Part shown: piece after piece, positions 16,712-23,784 of the stretch | How positions within the stretch are numbered: the stretch's first letter is position 1 | Layout of the letters: each line of letters starts with the position of its first letter | From: Micromonospora sp. MA102 | GTDB lineage: Bacteria > Actinomycetota > Actinomycetes > Mycobacteriales > Micromonosporaceae | Length of the DNA: 64,000 nucleotides | Assembly: GCF_025460765.1 (NCBI RefSeq) | Contig: NZ_JAMWEG010000006.1 | Coordinates: forward strand, 186,001 to 250,000 | Direction of reading: 5' to 3' | Notes under the pieces: generated by a model | The model's input: the letters and a program-made list of their open reading frames with translations, nothing else | What the model was told of the DNA's origin: nothing | Databases searched by the model: none | Made by a program: the position numbers and the translations under genes

Positions 16712-17112
16712 TGACCGCCGGACCCGGCCCGCACACCCGCCTGGCCGGCGGGCTGCTGCTCTGGTACGGCGTCCTCGGCGGGGCCGTGGCCTGGGCCGCG
16801 CACCTGCTCGTGGCCTGGCCGCTGGACGAGCTGACCTGCGCCGCGGGCCGCGAGCGCGTCTCCGCCGTGCCGCTCTGGCTGGCGGTGTGGCTCGCGGTGG
16901 TGATCCCGGCCCTGGTCACCATCGGCTCGCTGCTGGTGGCCACGCTGGTGTGGCGGCGCACCGCCCGGGCGTCGTCGGCCGGCGCCGAGGACCGGGCCGT
17001 CGACCGCTCCCGGATGCTCGCCGTGGTCGGCGTCTGGGCGAACCTGCTGTTCCTGACGATCATCGTGCTCGGCGGGGTCGCCGTGCTGGTCTTCCCGCCA
17101 TGTCAGGGCTGA
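16711..17112 (+). CDS. Small membrane protein of the caa3 operon, function unknown
   Basis: Membrane protein of 133 aa with three predicted helices (LLLWYGVLGGAVAWAAHLLV, WLAVWLAVVIPALVTIGSLL, ANLLFLTIIVLGGVAVLV). Two cysteines lie on probable outer loops, in ELTCAAGRE and the C-terminal PPCQG, and could form a disulfide. A WAAH motif in helix 1 recalls small membrane proteins next to ctaG in other caa3 operons, but I cannot name the family with confidence. It overlaps both neighbours (1 bp and 13 bp), so it is an integral operon member. A small oxidase subunit or an assembly helper for CuA or haem insertion are the plausible roles. Confidence 0.82.
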   Translation: MTAGPGPHTRLAGGLLLWYGVLGGAVAWAAHLLVAWPLDELTCAAGRERVSAVPLWLAVWLAVVIPALVTIGSLLVATLVWRRTARASSAGAEDRAVDRSRMLAVVGVWANLLFLTIIVLGGVAVLVFPPCQG

Positions 17113-18014
17113 CCGTCTACCGGGCCCACGGGTCCGGCCCGGGCGACGTGACCGACGGGTTGCTGGCGATGGTGTCCGTGGCCGTGGTCTGCCTGCTCGC
17201 GGCCGGCTACGGCCGGGGTGTGCAGGAGCTGTGGGCGCGGCGCGGTCGCGGCCGGGTGGTGGCGGGCCGGCGGGTGGCGGCGTTCGGCGCCGGACTGGTG
17301 GTGGTGCTGGCGGCCGACCAGGGGCCGGTGCACCGGCTGGCGGAATCCTCCTACGCCGGACACATGGCCCAGCACATGCTGCTCCTGCTGGTGGCGGGCC
17401 CGCTGCTCGCGGCCGGTGCGGCCGGACTGCCGCTCACCCTGGCCGCGCCCCACCCGCTGCGCCGCCTGCTGGCCCGCGTCCGGGCCGCGGCGCCGGTGCG
17501 CCGGCTGCGCCGCCCGGCCGAATACGCCCTGCTGGCCGCGGCGGCGCAGACCCTGGCCCTGTGGCTGTGGCACCTGCCGGGCCCGTACGTCGCCGCGGTG
17601 GACCGCCCGCTCCTGCACGCCGCCGAGCACCTGAGCCTGGTGTCGGCGGCCTGGCTGCTGTGGGCGCCGGTGCTCGGCCCGGCCCGCCACCGGACGCCCG
17701 CGCCGGTGTCGCTGCTGCTGCTGGTCGGCACCATGCTGCCCGCCTCCGCGCTCGGCGCGATCCTCACCTTCGCCCCCGAGCCGGTCTACCCCTCGCGGGT
17801 CCTCGGCGCCGACCCGCTCGCCGACCAGCAGCTCGCCGGACTGCTGATGTGGGCGCCGATGGACCTGGTGGTCCTGGTGGCGGCGCTGGCGGTCTTCCTC
17901 GGCTGGCTGCTGCGGCTGGACCGGGAGCGGCCCGCCCGCCTGGTCCCGGCCCGGCCGGGCCGGCCCGGCGCGCCGCCGGCGAACGGCGCCCCAACCGAAG
18001 GGATGGTGCGATGA
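17100..18014 (+). CDS. ctaG: Cytochrome c oxidase assembly protein CtaG (caa3_CtaG family)
   Basis: Polytopic membrane protein of 304 aa, about 7-8 helices, of the caa3-type CtaG family involved in copper delivery to the oxidase. Conserved features: SSYAGHMAQHMLLLLVAGPLLAAG with paired histidines, LWLWHLPGPYVAAVDRP, HAAEHLSLVSAAWLLW and LADQQLAGLLMWAPMDLV. This family is distinct from the single-span Cox11-type CtaG. ATG 17100 overlaps the upstream small membrane gene by 13 bp and its end overlaps the next cytochrome gene by 4 bp. The last 35 residues are a low-complexity Arg/Pro/Ala tail. Confidence 0.9.
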   Translation: MSGLTVYRAHGSGPGDVTDGLLAMVSVAVVCLLAAGYGRGVQELWARRGRGRVVAGRRVAAFGAGLVVVLAADQGPVHRLAESSYAGHMAQHMLLLLVAGPLLAAGAAGLPLTLAAPHPLRRLLARVRAAAPVRRLRRPAEYALLAAAAQTLALWLWHLPGPYVAAVDRPLLHAAEHLSLVSAAWLLWAPVLGPARHRTPAPVSLLLLVGTMLPASALGAILTFAPEPVYPSRVLGADPLADQQLAGLLMWAPMDLVVLVAALAVFLGWLLRLDRERPARLVPARPGRPGAPPANGAPTEGMVR

Positions 18015-18397
18015 GTCGTCGTCTCTGGGTGCTGGCAACGGTGCTGGCGGCGCTTCCGGTCGTCGCCGTGTCCGGCTGCGCGTCGACGTCGCCACCACCA
18101 CCGCCCGAGTCGCGGGCCGGGCGGCCGGACCGGGGCGCGAAGCTGATCGCCCAGTACGGGTGCGGTTCCTGCCACACCGTTCCCGGCGTCGACCGGGCCG
18201 GTGGGCTGGTCGGCCCGCCCTTGACCCGGTTCGGCGCCCGGTCGTACATCGCCGGTGAGCTGCCGAACAACGCGGACAACCTGCGGCGGTGGATCACCGA
18301 CCCGCAGGCCGTCGAGCCGGGCACCGCCATGCCGAACCTCGGCGTCAGCGCGATCGACGCGCAGGACATCGCCGCGTACCTCTACACGTTGGACTGA
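18011..18397 (+). CDS. Monohaem cytochrome c lipoprotein
   Basis: Exported electron carrier, 128 aa. Signal peptide with lipobox VSGC (Cys23) and a proline-rich linker precede one class I cytochrome c domain: GCGSCH haem site, PPLTRFG, and PGTAMPNLGV supplying the methionine ligand. It closely resembles the cytochrome c domain at the end of ctaC, including a shared NNADNLRRWITDPQ / NDAGHLGGWIVNSQ region. The two domains may therefore be paralogues. It probably shuttles electrons between the bc complex and oxidase or feeds the CuA site. Between ctaG (4-bp overlap) and qcrC (2-bp gap). Confidence 0.92.
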   Translation: MSRRLWVLATVLAALPVVAVSGCASTSPPPPPESRAGRPDRGAKLIAQYGCGSCHTVPGVDRAGGLVGPPLTRFGARSYIAGELPNNADNLRRWITDPQAVEPGTAMPNLGVSAIDAQDIAAYLYTLD

Positions 18398-18399
18398 GG

Positions 18400-19185
18400 A
18401 TGCGGCGACCACGAGCGGTGACCCTGCCCGCCCCGCACCCGCGCCGGGCCCTCGTGGCCGGGTCCGTGCTGGCGCTCGCCGTAGGCCCGGTGGCCTTGGC
18501 GCCCGCGCCCGACCCCACGCCGACCCCGGCCGCCACCACCCCCGCCGGCGACCGCGGCACCCAGCTCTACCTGCAGCAGTGCGCGAGCTGCCACGGCGTG
18601 CGCGGGCAGGGGTCGCAGCAGGGGCCGTCCCTGGTCGGCGTCGGGCCCGCCGCGGTGGACTTCCAGCTCTCCACCGGCCGGATGCCCGTGTGGGGCGAAG
18701 TCTCCCAGCCGCGGCGCCGCGAGCCCGTCCTCTCCGCCGAGGACATCTCCGCGCTGGTCGACCACGTCGCCAGCTTCGGCGGCGGCGGCCCGGGGATCCC
18801 CCGGGTCGCCCCCGGCCACGTGGTCTCCGGCCGGGACCTCTTCGCCGCCAACTGCGCGCCGTGCCACGGGGCTACCGGTTCGGGGGCCGTGCTCACGAAC
18901 GGCTGGAGCGCCCCACCGCTGTACGACGCCTCGCCCACCCAGATCGCCGAGGCGGTCCGGGTCGGGCCCGGGCTGATGCCGGCCTTCCCCGGCCAGGTGC
19001 TCACCGATCAGCAGGTCGACGACCTGACCAGCTACGTGCGGCGGCTGCGCACCGAGCGGCTGGACCCGGGCGGCAACCCGCTCGGCCGGCTCGGCCCGCT
19101 GGCCGAGGGCCTGCTCGCCTGGCTGGCGGTGCTCGTACTCCTGGTGGCCGGCGTGCGCTGGCTGGGCCGGAGGGCGGCGGAGTGA
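18400..19185 (+). CDS. qcrC: Dihaem cytochrome c subunit of the bc complex (QcrC)
   Basis: Membrane-anchored dihaem cytochrome c of the actinobacterial bcc complex type, 261 aa. N-terminal signal anchor; first haem domain CASCH (about residue 61) with GRMPVWGE; second haem domain CAPCH (about residue 152) with GLMPAFPGQ; C-terminal anchor helix (GLLAWLAVLVLLVAGVRWLG). QcrC replaces both cytochrome c1 and a soluble cytochrome c in supercomplexes with the oxidase. It follows a monohaem cytochrome and precedes the Rieske gene, the canonical qcrCAB order. GTGA overlap with qcrA. Confidence 0.94.
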   Translation: MRRPRAVTLPAPHPRRALVAGSVLALAVGPVALAPAPDPTPTPAATTPAGDRGTQLYLQQCASCHGVRGQGSQQGPSLVGVGPAAVDFQLSTGRMPVWGEVSQPRRREPVLSAEDISALVDHVASFGGGGPGIPRVAPGHVVSGRDLFAANCAPCHGATGSGAVLTNGWSAPPLYDASPTQIAEAVRVGPGLMPAFPGQVLTDQQVDDLTSYVRRLRTERLDPGGNPLGRLGPLAEGLLAWLAVLVLLVAGVRWLGRRAAE

Positions 19186-20045
19186 GGCGCCCGCCCCCGT
19201 CGCCGGCCGAGGAGTCCGCGAGCCGCCGGATCGTCGGCGCGTTCCTGGTGAGCGCCGCCGGTGCGGTCGGCTTCGCGGTGACGTACGGGCTGGGCGGCGA
19301 CACCCGGTGGGAGGGGGTGAGCCTGGCGGTCGCGTTCGCCGGCCTGGCGGTGGGGCTCGCGATCTGGGCCCGGCGGCTGGTCCCGGTCGGCGGGTACGTC
19401 GAGGAGCACGAGGGCTTCACCCCGCCCCCGGCCGAGCAGGCGATGACCGCGGCGGAGTTCGCCGCGCCGGACAGCCCGACGCGCCGGTACGGTCTGCTCG
19501 CGGCACTCGGGTTCGCCCTGACCGCCCTCGGCGTCGCCGCGCTGTTCCCGCTGCGCTCCCTGCTCCCCTGGGACCGGGTGCGCCCGCCCCGGGCCCTCAA
19601 GGACACCCCCTGGGGGCCCGGCGTACGGCTGGTCGACGACACGGGACGACCCCTGCGGCCGGACGACGTGCCCGCCGAGACGATGGTGGCGGTCTTCCCC
19701 GAGGGGGACCCCGACGCCGGCGACGCCCCCGCCTTCGCGGTCCGCCTCGACCCCGAGCGCTTCTCCCACCCACCCGCCGGCGGTCACCTGGGCGGCCTGG
19801 TCGTCTGGTCGATGCTCTGCACCCACGCGGGCTGTCCGGTGCGGCTCTACCTCAAGGGCACGGGCCGGGTGCTCTGCCCGTGCCATCAGTCGTCATTCGA
19901 CCTGCTGGCCGGGGCCCGGGCGGTCGCCGGTCCCGCGGCGCGGCCGCTGCCGGGACTGCCGGTCGAGGTCGGCCCGGACGGCTTCCTCCGGGCCACCGGC
20001 GACTTCACCGCGCCGCCCGGCGCCGGCTTCTGGAGCCGGCCATGA
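19182..20045 (+). CDS. qcrA: Rieske iron-sulfur subunit (QcrA)
   Basis: Rieske [2Fe-2S] protein, 287 aa. It has three transmembrane helices (residues ~18-38, 47-62, 100-120), the actinobacterial QcrA arrangement rather than the single helix of classical Rieske proteins. Cluster ligands are in CTHAGCPV and CPCHQSSFDL (two Cys and two His, plus the disulfide cysteines), with GPAARPLPGLPVEV behind them. It accepts an electron from menaquinol and passes it to QcrC. GTG 19182 overlaps qcrC; it overlaps qcrB by 4 bp. Confidence 0.95.
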   Translation: MRRPPPSPAEESASRRIVGAFLVSAAGAVGFAVTYGLGGDTRWEGVSLAVAFAGLAVGLAIWARRLVPVGGYVEEHEGFTPPPAEQAMTAAEFAAPDSPTRRYGLLAALGFALTALGVAALFPLRSLLPWDRVRPPRALKDTPWGPGVRLVDDTGRPLRPDDVPAETMVAVFPEGDPDAGDAPAFAVRLDPERFSHPPAGGHLGGLVVWSMLCTHAGCPVRLYLKGTGRVLCPCHQSSFDLLAGARAVAGPAARPLPGLPVEVGPDGFLRATGDFTAPPGAGFWSRP

Positions 20046-21793
20046 TCATGAACCGGCTGGCCCGCGCGCTGGACGACCGGCTCCGGCTCTCCCCGATCAC
20101 CCGCCGGGCGCTGGCGAAGGTCTTCCCCGACCACTGGTCGTTCATGCTCGGCGAACTCGCGCTCTACTCGTTCGTGGCGCTGATCCTCACCGGCGTCTAC
20201 CTCACCTTCTTCTTCGACGCCAGCTCCGCCGACCGCGTCTACCAGGGGTCGTACGCTCCACTGGACGGCAGCACCACCTCCGCCGCGTACGCCTCGGTGG
20301 TGCGGCTGAGCTGGGACGTGCGCGCCGGTCTGCTGATCCGGCAGACCCACCACTGGGCCTCGCTGGTCTTCGTCGCCGCGATCGTCCTGCACCTTTCGCG
20401 GATCTTCTTCACCGGGGCGTTCCGGAAGCCGCGCGAAATCAACTGGCTGATCGGCGTCACCATGCTGACCCTCGCGCTGGCCAACGGCTTCACCGGCTAC
20501 TCCATGCCCGACGACCTCCTCTCCGGACTGGGCCTGCGGATCATCACCTCGGTGGTGGAGTCGATCCCCCTGGTCGGGACCTGGCTGGCCGCCCTGGCTC
20601 TGGGTGGCGAGTTCCCCTCCGACGAGATGATCCCGCGGATGTTCGTCACCCACGTGCTGCTCGTGCCGGCCGTCCTCGTCGCCCTCATCTCCCTGCACCT
20701 GGGCATCCTGGTGCGGCAGAAACACACCCAGTTCCCGGGCCCGGGCCGGACGGAGCACAACGTGGTCGGGTCCCGGCTGTGGCCGAGCTACACCCTGCGC
20801 TCGCTCGCCCTCTTCGCCTGGGTCCTGGCGGTGCTGTTCGCCCTCGGCGGCCTGGCCCAGATCAACCCGGTGTGGCTCTACGGACCGTTCGAGCCGGCCC
20901 AGTCCACCTCGCCGGCGCAGCCGGACTGGTACGTCGCCTGGGGTGACGGCGCACTGCGCCTGTTCCCGCCCTGGGAGTTCCGCATCGGCGGCTACCTGGT
21001 GCCGGCGCCGTTCTTCCCCGGCGTCGTGCTCGGCGGGCTGACGTTCCTGGCCCTCTACCTCTGGCCGTTCGCCGAGCGGCTTCGCACGCGCGACCGCCGT
21101 CAGCACCACCTGCTCGACCGGCCCCGGGAGCACCCCGTGCGGATCGGTGTCGGTGTGGCCGCCCTGACTTTCTTCGCGGTGCTCGTCGTCGCGGCGGGCG
21201 ACGACCTCCTGGCCCGGCTGCTCGGGGTGCCGGTCTACGACCTGCTGTACCTCTTCCGGGTCCTGGTGCTCGCCCTGCCGATCCTGACCGGCGCCGTCGC
21301 GTTCCTGACCGCGCGGGCGCTGCGCCGCGGCGACGCGACCTCGCTCGGGGACCTCACCCGGGCCGACCTGCGGCGTGCCGGCCGTCCCTCCCGCCGGCCC
21401 GTCCCGGGCGACGACGAACCCGAGACCCCCGCGCCGGACCGGCCGGGGGAGCGGATCGAGCTGTGGCCGGAGGGGGAGGTGTGGCGGTGGCGCTACCGCG
21501 ACGAGGCCCGGCGGATGGTGCTGACCGTCAACCGCATCGCCGTGTCGGAGGAGGAGGCGGTCGAGGCCGCCCGCCTGGCGTACCCGGGCGTGGACCGCGT
21601 CGTGGTGCCGGGGCCGCCCCCACCGCCTCCGCCCGGGCCGGTCCGGGCCGCCCTGCGCCGGTGGGGACGGGCGGCAGCCGCCGGTGCGTTGCTCGTCGCG
21701 GCGCTGGTCGGGCGCCGGCGCGACCGTCGCCGGCAGCGCGCCGGCGACGGAGCCGATCCGCCGGAGAAGGTGGACGCGGGTGGCCGCCGGTAA
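20042..21793 (+). CDS. qcrB: Cytochrome b subunit (QcrB)
   Basis: Menaquinol-oxidising cytochrome b, 583 aa. Haem b ligands sit in TMs II and IV: QTHHWASLVFVAAIVLHLSRIFF and FVTHVLLVPAVLVALISLHLGIL. QP-site segments include LTLALANGFTGYSMPDDLLSG and a PDWY (QPDWYVAW) replacing PEWY. About eight helices end near residue 430. The remaining ~150 residues are an unusual tail: a soluble segment (ELWPEGEVWRWRYRDEARRMVL...), a poly-proline run, then one more hydrophobic helix (AAAAGALLVAALVG) and a basic end. Last gene of the oxidase operon; 79 bp separate it from the padR gene. Confidence 0.95.
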   Translation: MIMNRLARALDDRLRLSPITRRALAKVFPDHWSFMLGELALYSFVALILTGVYLTFFFDASSADRVYQGSYAPLDGSTTSAAYASVVRLSWDVRAGLLIRQTHHWASLVFVAAIVLHLSRIFFTGAFRKPREINWLIGVTMLTLALANGFTGYSMPDDLLSGLGLRIITSVVESIPLVGTWLAALALGGEFPSDEMIPRMFVTHVLLVPAVLVALISLHLGILVRQKHTQFPGPGRTEHNVVGSRLWPSYTLRSLALFAWVLAVLFALGGLAQINPVWLYGPFEPAQSTSPAQPDWYVAWGDGALRLFPPWEFRIGGYLVPAPFFPGVVLGGLTFLALYLWPFAERLRTRDRRQHHLLDRPREHPVRIGVGVAALTFFAVLVVAAGDDLLARLLGVPVYDLLYLFRVLVLALPILTGAVAFLTARALRRGDATSLGDLTRADLRRAGRPSRRPVPGDDEPETPAPDRPGERIELWPEGEVWRWRYRDEARRMVLTVNRIAVSEEEAVEAARLAYPGVDRVVVPGPPPPPPPGPVRAALRRWGRAAAAGALLVAALVGRRRDRRRQRAGDGADPPEKVDAGGRR

Positions 21794-21802
21794 AACGGGC
21801 AA

Positions 21803-21836
21803 TCCTCCTCTTTCCGGGAGGAAATGTGTTTAGCTT
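21803..21836 (+). promoter_or_regulatory. Candidate promoter/operator of the padR-hypF operon
   Basis: The 79-bp gap after qcrB contains the small inverted repeat TCCTCC (21803-21808) / GGAGGA (21817-21822) and a TANNNT -10 match TAGCTT (21831-21836) in an AT-richer patch. A promoter overlapped by an operator for the following PadR protein is plausible. No clear -35 is visible. Confidence 0.35.
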
Positions 21837-21872
21837 CGGGAGAGAGCGGTGCTCGGTGCCGGGAGGAGTGGC

Positions 21873-22250
21873 ATGCACGGACGTGAGCTGCGCGGCCTGC
21901 TGCCTCCGCTCCTCCTGCTCCTGATCTTCGAGCGGCCCGGCCACGGATACGACCTGATCGACCGGCTCGGCGCGATGGGGCTGCCCGATGTGGAGCCCGG
22001 CCAGGTCTACCGGGTGCTGCGCGGCCTGGAACGCGATCGCTCGCTCATCTCCGTGTGGGAGACCGCCGGGGCGGGGCCGGCACGCCGGCGCTACGAGCTC
22101 ACCACCGAGGGCCGCCAGGCACTCCGGACGTGGACGGTCCGACTGGCGCAGCTCGACCAGATCATCGACGCCTGTCTGCGACGCACGACGCGCGCCTTCG
22201 CGGGGACGCGGGTCGCCCCGGCCGGCCGGTACGCCCCGTCGGGACGCTGA
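21873..22250 (+). CDS. PadR-family winged-helix regulator
   Basis: Small transcription factor, 125 aa. The winged helix is clear: LLLLLIFERPGHGYDLIDRL, then MGLPDVEPGQVYRVLRGLERD (recognition helix) and the wing RRRYELTTEGRQAL. A C-terminal dimerisation helix follows (TVRLAQLDQIIDACL). I chose ATG 21873, which follows a strong GGGAGGAG ribosome site, rather than the upstream in-frame GTG. First gene of the plus-strand set ending in hypF; 9 bp separate it from the first SIS gene. It probably senses a signal relevant to hydrogenase accessory expression; the ligand is unknown. Confidence 0.9.
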   Translation: MHGRELRGLLPPLLLLLIFERPGHGYDLIDRLGAMGLPDVEPGQVYRVLRGLERDRSLISVWETAGAGPARRRYELTTEGRQALRTWTVRLAQLDQIIDACLRRTTRAFAGTRVAPAGRYAPSGR

Positions 22251-22259
22251 AGGAGGACC

Positions 22260-22874
22260 ATGCCGTCGCCCCTCATGCCGCCAGTCGACCGGGCGTTCGC
22301 CCGCCGGGTGGCACCCGCCGAGGCGCTCGCCGGCGACGCGGCGCGCATCGCGCGGGCCTGCTACGAGATGGCCGTACGCTTCCATCGCGGCGGAAAGCTG
22401 ATCGTCTTCGGCAACGGGGGGCCGGCGACGGACGCCCAGCACGTGGTGGTGGAGTTCGTCCACCCGGTCATCGTGGGCAAGCGGGCGCTGCCCGCGATCT
22501 CGCTGACCAGCGACGCCGCCACCCTCACCGGCATCGCCCGGGCGGAGGGCTTCGACGAGGTCTTCGCGGCTCAACTGCGCCTGCTCGCCGCCCCGGAGGA
22601 CATCGCGCTCGGCCTGTCCATCGACGGCCGGTGCGCCAACGTTCGGCGGGGCCTGACGACGGCCCGCGACCTCGGTCTCCTCACCGTCGGGCTGCTCGGC
22701 GGCGACGGGGGCGACCTCGCTCGGGATGCCGTCGCCGACCATGTCGTCGTCGCCCGCTCCGAGGACCCGTGCATCGTGAAGGAGGTGCACGTGACGATCT
22801 ATCACATCCTGTGGGAGTTGGTGCACGTGTTCTTCGAGCAACCGGGACTGCTGGAGCCGGAGGCCGTCCGGTGA
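22260..22874 (+). CDS. SIS-domain (GmhA-like) protein 1 of the hydrogenase cluster
   Basis: Phosphosugar-isomerase-fold protein, 204 aa, similar to sedoheptulose-7-phosphate isomerase GmhA. The phosphate-binding loop is VFGNGGPATDAQHVVVEF (GmhA usually GNGGSAADAQH), followed by LPAISLTSDAATLTGIA and a diverged GLSIDGRCANV where GmhA has a GxSTSGNSxN loop. That second loop has lost its Ser/Thr phosphate contacts, which suggests altered chemistry or a scaffolding role. GmhA-like genes recur beside actinobacterial hydrogenase accessory genes (recalled, not checked). It overlaps the HypC-like gene by 4 bp. A housekeeping role in heptose synthesis is unlikely here. Confidence 0.85.
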   Translation: MPSPLMPPVDRAFARRVAPAEALAGDAARIARACYEMAVRFHRGGKLIVFGNGGPATDAQHVVVEFVHPVIVGKRALPAISLTSDAATLTGIARAEGFDEVFAAQLRLLAAPEDIALGLSIDGRCANVRRGLTTARDLGLLTVGLLGGDGGDLARDAVADHVVVARSEDPCIVKEVHVTIYHILWELVHVFFEQPGLLEPEAVR

Positions 22875-23113
22875 CGCCGCGGCCGGTGCCCGCCACCCGG
22901 GCCGTACCGGAGTGCCACGACGACGTGTGCCTCACCTGTTCCGACGTGGCGGTGGCCGTGCGGGTGCGGGAACTGATGGCCGACGGTCTGGCCGTGGTCG
23001 ACACGGACGCCGGACCGGAGGAGGTCAGTGTGGCCCTGGTGGAGGCGGAACCGGGCGACGTCGTGCTGGTCCACGCCAAGGAGGCCATCGCCGTCGTGGA
23101 GAAGCGGTCGTGA
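22871..23113 (+). CDS. HypC/HupF-like hydrogenase assembly protein (divergent)
   Basis: Small protein, 80 aa, resembling actinobacterial HupF/HypC-like hydrogenase assembly proteins. It has an N-terminal CHDDVCLTCSDVAVAVRV with Cys15, Cys20 and Cys23, then a beta-rich segment ending GDVVLVHAKEAIAVVE that matches the HypC core (GDWVLVHVGFAMSKI in the other HypC here). True HypC begins Met-Cys, and that Cys2 carries the Fe(CN)2CO unit. Here there is no Cys2, so it cannot act identically. It overlaps both SIS genes by 4 bp (GTGA), so the three are made together and may form a complex. Confidence 0.78.
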   Translation: MTPRPVPATRAVPECHDDVCLTCSDVAVAVRVRELMADGLAVVDTDAGPEEVSVALVEAEPGDVVLVHAKEAIAVVEKRS

Positions 23114-23775
23114 GCGCCCGGGTCGAGGGCGCCGTCGGAGCCCTGTACCCGTTCCTCGACACCCGGCCGACCGACGTGGACGCGGTGCTCGCCGAGGTGG
23201 CGAGGTCCACCGCGGAGAAGTCGGCGGAGATCGTCGCCCTCCGCGCATCCCTGGTGGCCGAGCACGGGCAGCGGCTGGTCGACTGCGCCCGCCGGTGCGC
23301 CGCGGCCTTCCGAGCCGGCGGCACGCTCTACGCGTTCGGCAACGGCGGAAGCAGCACGGACGCACAGGACGTCGCCCAGTTGTTCCTGCACCCGCCGAAG
23401 GCCGCCCGCCCCTTGCCGGCCATCTCGTTGACCCACGACGTCGCCGTCATCACGGCGCTCTCCAACGACGTCGGGTTCGAGGTGGTCTTCGCCCGGCAGG
23501 TGGCGGCGTTCGGCCGTGCCGGGGACATCGCGGTGGGGCTGTCCACCAGCGGAGGGTCGAACAACGTCCTGCGGGCGTTCGAGGAGGCGTCCCGGCGCGG
23601 CATGCTCACCGTCGGGTTCGCCGGCTACGACGGCGGCCGGATGGCGGACTCCGAGTTCCTCGACCACCTCTTCGTGGTGCCGTCGGCGTCGGTGCACCGG
23701 GTCCAGGAGGCGCAGACGACGGTCTACCACGTGCTCTGGGAACTCACCCAGCAGGCGTTGGCCGACTCACTCTGA
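23110..23775 (+). CDS. SIS-domain (GmhA-like) protein 2 of the hydrogenase cluster
   Basis: GmhA-like protein, 221 aa, paralogous to the first SIS protein. Phosphate loops are better kept here: YAFGNGGSSTDAQDVAQLFL and VGLSTSGGSNNVLRAFEEA; between them PLPAISLTHDVAVITALSNDVGFE. The C-terminal VHRVQEAQTTVYHVLWELTQ parallels IVKEVHVTIYHILWELVH in SIS 1, so the pair may be a heterodimer with one intact and one degenerate site. GTG 23110 overlaps the HypC-like stop by 4 bp. The frame extends upstream, but only as a shadow. The role in hydrogenase maturation is unproved. Confidence 0.87.
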   Translation: MSARVEGAVGALYPFLDTRPTDVDAVLAEVARSTAEKSAEIVALRASLVAEHGQRLVDCARRCAAAFRAGGTLYAFGNGGSSTDAQDVAQLFLHPPKAARPLPAISLTHDVAVITALSNDVGFEVVFARQVAAFGRAGDIAVGLSTSGGSNNVLRAFEEASRRGMLTVGFAGYDGGRMADSEFLDHLFVVPSASVHRVQEAQTTVYHVLWELTQQALADSL

Positions 23776-23784
23776 CCGGCTGCC

